A DNA stretch of 64,000 nt, from the NCBI GenBank assembly GCA_019058445.1, contig JAHPZA010000006.1, positions 124,001-188,000 on the forward strand, read 5' to 3'. The notes below the pieces were generated by a model. It was not told the origin of the DNA and did no database searches. It was given only the letters and a program-made list of their open reading frames with translations. Shown in pieces: positions 59,268-64,000 of this stretch; the first letter of the stretch is position 1, and each line of letters opens with the position of its first letter. The DNA is from Promethearchaeota archaeon (lineage in GTDB: Archaea; Asgardarchaeota; Lokiarchaeia; Sigyniarchaeales; SOKP01). Made by a program: the position numbers and the translations under genes.

Positions 59268-59384
59268 TTAAGGAGAACCCTCGCCACAACCTGGAATACT
59301 GACTCCAGCGCTGGCAAGACTCAGTCCATAAGCTAAGGTAAGCATGACCGCTAAAGCGACAATAGTTTTTTTGTGAACATTCAT
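59268..59384 (-). CDS. 38-aa predicted secreted peptide (signal peptide, short Cys-containing tail)
   Basis: Manual translation: MNVHKKTIVALAVMLTLAYGLSLASAGVSIPGCGEGSP*; basic n-region, hydrophobic core, AxA-type site; upstream TATA-like elements. Below the ORF-track cutoff. Confidence 0.5.
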   Translation of the reverse strand: MNVHKKTIVALAVMLTLAYGLSLASAGVSIPGCGEGSP

Positions 59385-59493
59385 TTTAGTAACCTACTTA
59401 GAGTTTATAATCATTCGATATTACAAGTAGTATTTACTAATTTATATCCGCTTATTTAAATAACACGAATTTAGAAATTTAGCGAATTAAAAT

Positions 59494-60540
59494 TTATAAT
59501 AATTTTTTCAAAACCACACCTATTTTTTTGATAGCATATTGAATATCATCTTCATTGATTCCGTAATGGGTGACAAAACGAATTCTATGCTTATCGATAT
59601 TAAAGGCCATAACCCCCTCATTGCCGAGAGTTCGTACGACTTTCCCGATTCGAATACCTTCAGGCACAGATATTATCAAAATATTTGTATCAGGGTTTAA
59701 AATTTTTACAGATGAATTAAAACTTGCAATTCCCTCGGCAAGTAATTTCGCATTTTTATGATCCTCTTCGAGTCTTTGAATCCATTTTGGTTCGAGAGCA
59801 ACCAAACCAAATGAGGCAATGATTCCAGCTTGTCTCATGCCTCCTCCTACCATTTTTCTATATTTTCTTGCTTCCGAGATAAAACTTTTAGAACCTGCGA
59901 CTAAAGATCCAACGGGGCACGAAAGTCCCTTTGATAGGCAAAACATAAGGCTATCAACATGCTTAGTGATTTCGGTAACATTCACGCCTAGCCCGATAGC
60001 CGCATTAAATACTCTTGCGCCATCCAAATGGAATTTTAAACCATTTTTGTCTGCAAATTGCTTCATTTCTCTTAAAACTTCAGGTTTAATTATCGCTCCT
60101 CCATGATAGTTATGCGTGTTTTCAGAAGTTAGTAGAGTTATCTTTTGTTCTTTAGCTCTGTTTTTATCGATTATATTTTGAAGCTCATCAATAGAAGGAG
60201 CGCCCCTATTAGAAGAATAGAGATTAACCTTTAATTCTGCAATTTTCGTAGCGCTACTTAATTCATTTTGGTAAATATGACATTGCTCTTCAATTAGGAT
60301 TTCTTCACCACGATTGGTATGAGATAGCATTGCGACGAGGTTAGCTTGTGTACCAGATGTAACATACACCGCCGTTTCCTTTCCGACTATTTTTGCTGCT
60401 TTCTCTTCCAATTTATTAACACTCGGGTCTTCTCCAAAGACATCATCCCCAATGTGTGAATTATCTAAAGATTTGAGCATTTCCCACATTTCAGGAGATG
60501 GTTTTGTAAACGTATCAGACCGCAAATCGACTACTTTCAT
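59494..60540 (-). CDS. ltaE: L-threonine aldolase (PLP)
   Basis: DLRSDTFTKPSPEMWEML, GDDVFGEDPSVNKLEEKAA, YVTSGTQANL, HLDGARVFNAA, CLSKGLSCPVGSLVAGS. ATG 60540 preferred. Confidence 0.92.
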   Translation of the reverse strand: MKVVDLRSDTFTKPSPEMWEMLKSLDNSHIGDDVFGEDPSVNKLEEKAAKIVGKETAVYVTSGTQANLVAMLSHTNRGEEILIEEQCHIYQNELSSATKIAELKVNLYSSNRGAPSIDELQNIIDKNRAKEQKITLLTSENTHNYHGGAIIKPEVLREMKQFADKNGLKFHLDGARVFNAAIGLGVNVTEITKHVDSLMFCLSKGLSCPVGSLVAGSKSFISEARKYRKMVGGGMRQAGIIASFGLVALEPKWIQRLEEDHKNAKLLAEGIASFNSSVKILNPDTNILIISVPEGIRIGKVVRTLGNEGVMAFNIDKHRIRFVTHYGINEDDIQYAIKKIGVVLKKLL

Positions 60541-60590
60541 ATAGTATCCCAATAAATAATCCTTAAGTGAGCTATAAAGTGAATAAAGGA

Positions 60591-61175
60591 TTAAAAATTA
60601 TATGATGGCAAAAACTCATAGAGTACATCTTCTTCTAAATTTAAAAGAAATTCAGGGGAAATTGTTTTGAGAGGTATTTTTTCTGTCCTTGTAAGGGTAA
60701 TTTTTTCGGTGTCTAACGCTCCATCATACCAATGCTTTAAAAGCCCGATTCTTGAGATTTTTTTGGTATTTAGTAAGCTACGAAGAAAATCCAGCCATCT
60801 CTTTGTTTCATTTTCTTTTTCCTTAGGAGTAAGTTTTTTCCTTAATGTTGAAGAACCTTCCCTTTGCAGTTTTTCTTTTATCCATTGATCAATTTGCTCA
60901 TCCGTCCATTTTTTCTTTTTTAAGTTGCGCACTTTTTGAGAATTAAGTAAATTTTGATATTCCTGTAGATTATTTGAAGACCCTAAAACAGTATCACAGT
61001 CGCAATAGTCTTTTGTTGCTCGCAAATATAGCTCTCCAGAACGAAGCTGAGACAGAATGGATTCATTCTCTATAGGATTAAAGGCCATGTTATATTCATT
61101 AAATATATTGTCTAATTCTTCTAACACAACGCCTTTAGGAAGGGTTGCAGTTATATAAAAACACATATTAACCAT
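60591..61175 (-). CDS. Hypothetical protein with CDCDTVLG motif
   Basis: Open frame, overlapping start with upstream gene; no recognised family. Confidence 0.55.
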   Translation of the reverse strand: MVNMCFYITATLPKGVVLEELDNIFNEYNMAFNPIENESILSQLRSGELYLRATKDYCDCDTVLGSSNNLQEYQNLLNSQKVRNLKKKKWTDEQIDQWIKEKLQREGSSTLRKKLTPKEKENETKRWLDFLRSLLNTKKISRIGLLKHWYDGALDTEKITLTRTEKIPLKTISPEFLLNLEEDVLYEFLPSYNF

Positions 61176-61584
61176 TAATTTTACTAGATATTTTACTTTT
61201 TCTTAATTTTTGATAGAGGCAGCGAAGGTTTTTCGCAGAATTTAAATCGGTAGGATCTAGCTCTAAGACCCGGTTATATGCCTCTTCAGCTCTTTTATAA
61301 TCCCCTTTATCATAATAAATAATCGCAAGGCGCCTCCATACGGTTGGGTTGAAATTAGACTTTAATGCTTGCTCATATTCATTTTGATCTAAAAGGATTC
61401 TCTTAACATCACGTCTTACTAATTTGGTATAGCAGCCACAGCAATAAAACTGTAGAGAAGGATGATTCCAGAGCTTTTTTAATTTAATTTCGTCAAAAAC
61501 TTGATTTACTTCTTTAAATTCATCAAAATTCAATAGTTTTTTACAGGCCCAACAATATTTTTTAGAGATAATCATCTTCAACAA
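61168..61584 (-). CDS. Small zinc-binding plus TPR protein
   Basis: YCWACKKLL...FYCCGCYTKLV followed by WRRLAIIYYDKGDYKRAEEAYNRVLELDPTD TPR unit. Confidence 0.65.
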   Translation of the reverse strand: MLKMIISKKYCWACKKLLNFDEFKEVNQVFDEIKLKKLWNHPSLQFYCCGCYTKLVRRDVKRILLDQNEYEQALKSNFNPTVWRRLAIIYYDKGDYKRAEEAYNRVLELDPTDLNSAKNLRCLYQKLRKSKISSKING

Positions 61585-61644
61585 TAATTAATCAGTGATT
61601 ATAAGATGATAATTCCTTTATATAACATCTTAGTAATGTGAACT

Positions 61645-62826
61645 TTATTTCTGAAATTTTTCCTTAATCGCTTTTTGTTCTTCCCGGGCTTTAAATGGTT
61701 TAGAGGGTTTAGACATATCGAGTGTGCTATCGCACGCCCAACATACGTTTTCCAAATTAGTTAAAGCATTATAACATCTTTCACAATATGAAGTTTTACA
61801 ATTTCTGCAAACAAAGTTAATTCCTATAACTTCCCCCTTACATACCAAGCATATCTTTTTTTCTTTTGAGACAATTACTTCTTCTTCGGTTAATTTTTGA
61901 GGTCTAGTAAAACCTTTAAAGATATCTTCTGGTTCCTTTTCCATTGTTTTCTCAAAGGATACTCTTGAAATAGTGCTTTTAGCCTTTTTCATTTGAACGA
62001 TCCCAAATATTATTAGTATAGAGTATAATGGGATAAATAATAGAATATAAAATTTGGTAGAAACCGGAATAGGGGTGGAGATTAAACTTAAAATAACAAA
62101 TATCATTGACCCATGAAAAAGAATAAGAATTATCCAATGAAAAACTGAATTTAATCTAATAAAGGTATCTAGTTTAATAAAGAGTGGTATAAGAAGTAAT
62201 GTTCCGCAAACGAGCATTACCGTTGGTATAATAGAAGGATGAATTCCGATGTAATATACAGTACTTATAAAAATAAAGGAAGAAAAACCAAAATTAGAGC
62301 CAGTTATAATAAACACTGAAATAATTCTAAGTTCTCTGCTTGATTTAATAGAAAGCTTTATACCAGCATAATTAATTATGTATACATTAAAAAGGAAGGC
62401 AATTGCTATGAAAGTTGAGTCTACAATCATAAAATATAAACCAATCATATTGATTACTGATAATAAATATTTTGTAGATTTAAAGACTCGCTCAAATAGA
62501 AATACGAAAATTGTTGCTCCTATTACCCAGCTCAGTGAGGCAAGATGAAAAAAAATATTCGAGAACATACTCTCATCTGCAATTGCATAAAAACTATGTC
62601 CGACATAATGGCCCTCTACGAAATAAATTGCTAAAAAATAAAAAATGAAATTTAATGTTATCGCAAATATAAACATCATCCCAAATCCATATAATATTAA
62701 TTTTTCATTACGATTCTCATTCTTATAAGCCCGATTCAAGTAAAGTAAGCCTATTAATAGCGTCATAAATATTACTATTATCCACAATGCTCGTTCTAAA
62801 GGATCAAATATTAAAGCTTCGTTCAT
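61645..62826 (-). CDS. Polytopic membrane protein with C-terminal Cys8 FYVE/RING-like zinc finger
   Basis: About 8-9 TM segments; C-terminal CLVCKGEVIGINFVCRNCKTSYCERCYNALTNLENVCWAC = C-x2-C-x10-C-x2-C-x4-C-x2-C-x10-C-x2-C. Confidence 0.72.
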   Translation of the reverse strand: MNEALIFDPLERALWIIVIFMTLLIGLLYLNRAYKNENRNEKLILYGFGMMFIFAITLNFIFYFLAIYFVEGHYVGHSFYAIADESMFSNIFFHLASLSWVIGATIFVFLFERVFKSTKYLLSVINMIGLYFMIVDSTFIAIAFLFNVYIINYAGIKLSIKSSRELRIISVFIITGSNFGFSSFIFISTVYYIGIHPSIIPTVMLVCGTLLLIPLFIKLDTFIRLNSVFHWIILILFHGSMIFVILSLISTPIPVSTKFYILLFIPLYSILIIFGIVQMKKAKSTISRVSFEKTMEKEPEDIFKGFTRPQKLTEEEVIVSKEKKICLVCKGEVIGINFVCRNCKTSYCERCYNALTNLENVCWACDSTLDMSKPSKPFKAREEQKAIKEKFQK

Positions 62827-63076
62827 TTGGCATCAACATTAAATTTCTAATAAATATTAATCTACATAAATGTAATTAATAGTATTCTTAGGAATTTTTA
62901 ATTTATAAATTTTAATTTTGTTTAGTCGTGAAGGAATATTCTAAAAATCTAATTGAGATAATCTTTTTTTCAATTAATAGAATAACTTCTAGAACTAAAA
63001 TAGAAAACATATCAAATTATATGTCATTTTCTATGAAATTATCTCAATAAAGAGAATAAAATAAAAAAAATAGTAA

Positions 63077-63445
63077 TTAAGTTTTAATAATGATTGTAAT
63101 TGCTCTCGTAAGACGGATAACGTCCATAACTTTTCCTTGCTCTACGATGATTTGTTCTCGACTTATTGCGTGGGTAAAATCTCCTTTTCCTTCACATATT
63201 CGTACGATAGCATTCGGATCTCCAGACATAACAATCTCTGCATTTGGGAGTGTTCCATCCACAATTTTTCCTTTCTTCTCCTTAATTTCTAAATAAAAGG
63301 GATCTTCATTCTCCAGATTAAATTGAAAAGTCATATCCCAGTTTACATCCTTGCCAGCAACGTTAGTAACAAATACCGTTTGTGCCTTAGGATTTCCATT
63401 TAAACCTTCAATAACTTTTGTTAAATTTTCTTTTGCAGCTCCCAT
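63077..63445 (-). CDS. SCP2 sterol-binding domain protein
   Basis: DMTFQFNLENEDPFYLEIKEKKGKIVDGTLPNAEIVMSGDPNAIVRICEGKGDFTHAISREQIIVEGK-type SCP2 pattern. Confidence 0.85.
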   Translation of the reverse strand: MGAAKENLTKVIEGLNGNPKAQTVFVTNVAGKDVNWDMTFQFNLENEDPFYLEIKEKKGKIVDGTLPNAEIVMSGDPNAIVRICEGKGDFTHAISREQIIVEQGKVMDVIRLTRAITIIIKT

Positions 63446-63447
63446 TT

Positions 63448-63951
63448 TTAAGCACCTCCCTCGTATTCTGGTTTAGCAATCCATCTTTCATACTCATCTT
63501 CAGGTACAAAAAAGAAATCCGTCATTTTACCTTCTCTGTTTTTGGAAAATACCGCTTTAACTCTTCGTCCTTTTTTAACTTTTGAGGGAACTAGATTTTC
63601 TGAAAATATTCCTTGAAATAAAGCAGTGTCAGCTCCATCTAATTTTATAAAACCTATAGAATAGGGTACCGATTTTATAAACGCAGAAGTTGTATACCAA
63701 ACGATAGTGCTAACCTCAATCGTTCCTGTTTGTTTCATTTCAATCCATTCGGTAGGCGAATAACATTCTGAGCAATTAATTCTTGGAGGCATCCATATTT
63801 TCCCGCAATTTGAATTAGTGCATTTAGTTCCTAACAACTTTTTATTGTTCATGACCTCAATAAAGAACTTAGATTGTCCTCCCATCGTGTATTTATAGTT
63901 AATTTTAATTATATCCCTTATTTCATGTGATTGAAAATCTTGCTTGCTCAT
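63448..63951 (-). CDS. DUF35 OB-fold/zinc-ribbon protein
   Basis: GTKCTNSNCGKIWMPPRINCSEC; IKLDGADTALFQG. Confidence 0.88.
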   Translation of the reverse strand: MSKQDFQSHEIRDIIKINYKYTMGGQSKFFIEVMNNKKLLGTKCTNSNCGKIWMPPRINCSECYSPTEWIEMKQTGTIEVSTIVWYTTSAFIKSVPYSIGFIKLDGADTALFQGIFSENLVPSKVKKGRRVKAVFSKNREGKMTDFFFVPEDEYERWIAKPEYEGGA

Positions 63952-64000
63952 GGTTGTTTCAATCCCTCCTCATTCGTCATTACAATAATCGCAGCATATG
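63948..64000 (-). CDS. C-terminal fragment of a further upstream gene (possibly another thiolase-fold gene; identity not determinable)
   Basis: Frame ...YAAIIVMTNEEGLKQP* ends in a TGA overlapping the ATG of the DUF35 gene (ATGA). Confidence 0.4.
   Translation of the reverse strand, partial: YAAIIVMTNEEGLKQP

Noticed and set aside
1-64000. CRISPR arrays, tRNA/rRNA genes, transposases or long inverted repeats
   Set aside because: None recognised on reading; homopolymer A/T runs are background of an AT-rich genome. A tRNAscan/minced run would be decisive.

Overview
This AT-rich window looks archaeal and most likely Asgard (Lokiarchaeia-like). The taxonomic call is an inference from gene content: a Rag/Gtr-like GTPase with a C-terminal extension, H4MPT-type Mtd and Mch, archaeal GlyRS, SIR2-TPR, and a polytopic membrane protein with a FYVE-like Cys8 zinc finger. 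The left ~27 kb is mixed: a truncated beta-CASP MBL nuclease, two MTAP paralogs plus APRT (methylthioadenosine salvage), the GTPase, divergent mtd/mch, two large surface proteins, glyS, tandem GNATs, TPR proteins, AmrS, a glycerol-3-phosphate dehydrogenase and SIR2-TPR. The right ~35 kb (about 28.1-64.0 kb) is a dense acyl-CoA/carbonyl metabolism island. It holds an IVD/LCAD-type acyl-CoA dehydrogenase, an enoyl-CoA hydratase, an enoyl-CoA isomerase-like protein, an acyl-CoA ligase, two BKACE enzymes, a dienoyl-CoA reductase/OYE-like flavoenzyme with an in-frame TGA, AOR, Fe-ADH, three Cys-rich ferredoxin paralogs, a 2Fe-2S flavin reductase, an SCP2 protein, five thiolase-fold proteins and six DUF35 zinc-ribbon/OB-fold proteins. 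By eye, all five thiolase-fold proteins lack the nucleophilic Cys, and four also lack the His of the GHPxGxTG loop. This suggests thiolase-fold/DUF35 complexes of the repurposed (Ltp2-like retro-aldolase) kind rather than ordinary beta-ketothiolases. Aldehyde or ketone products could be handled by the neighbouring AOR and ADH. I also found a 38-aa signal-peptide ORF missing from the ORF track, a TPR gene with no canonical start codon, and a small pseudogene. I see no CRISPR array, rRNA, tRNA or obvious mobile element.
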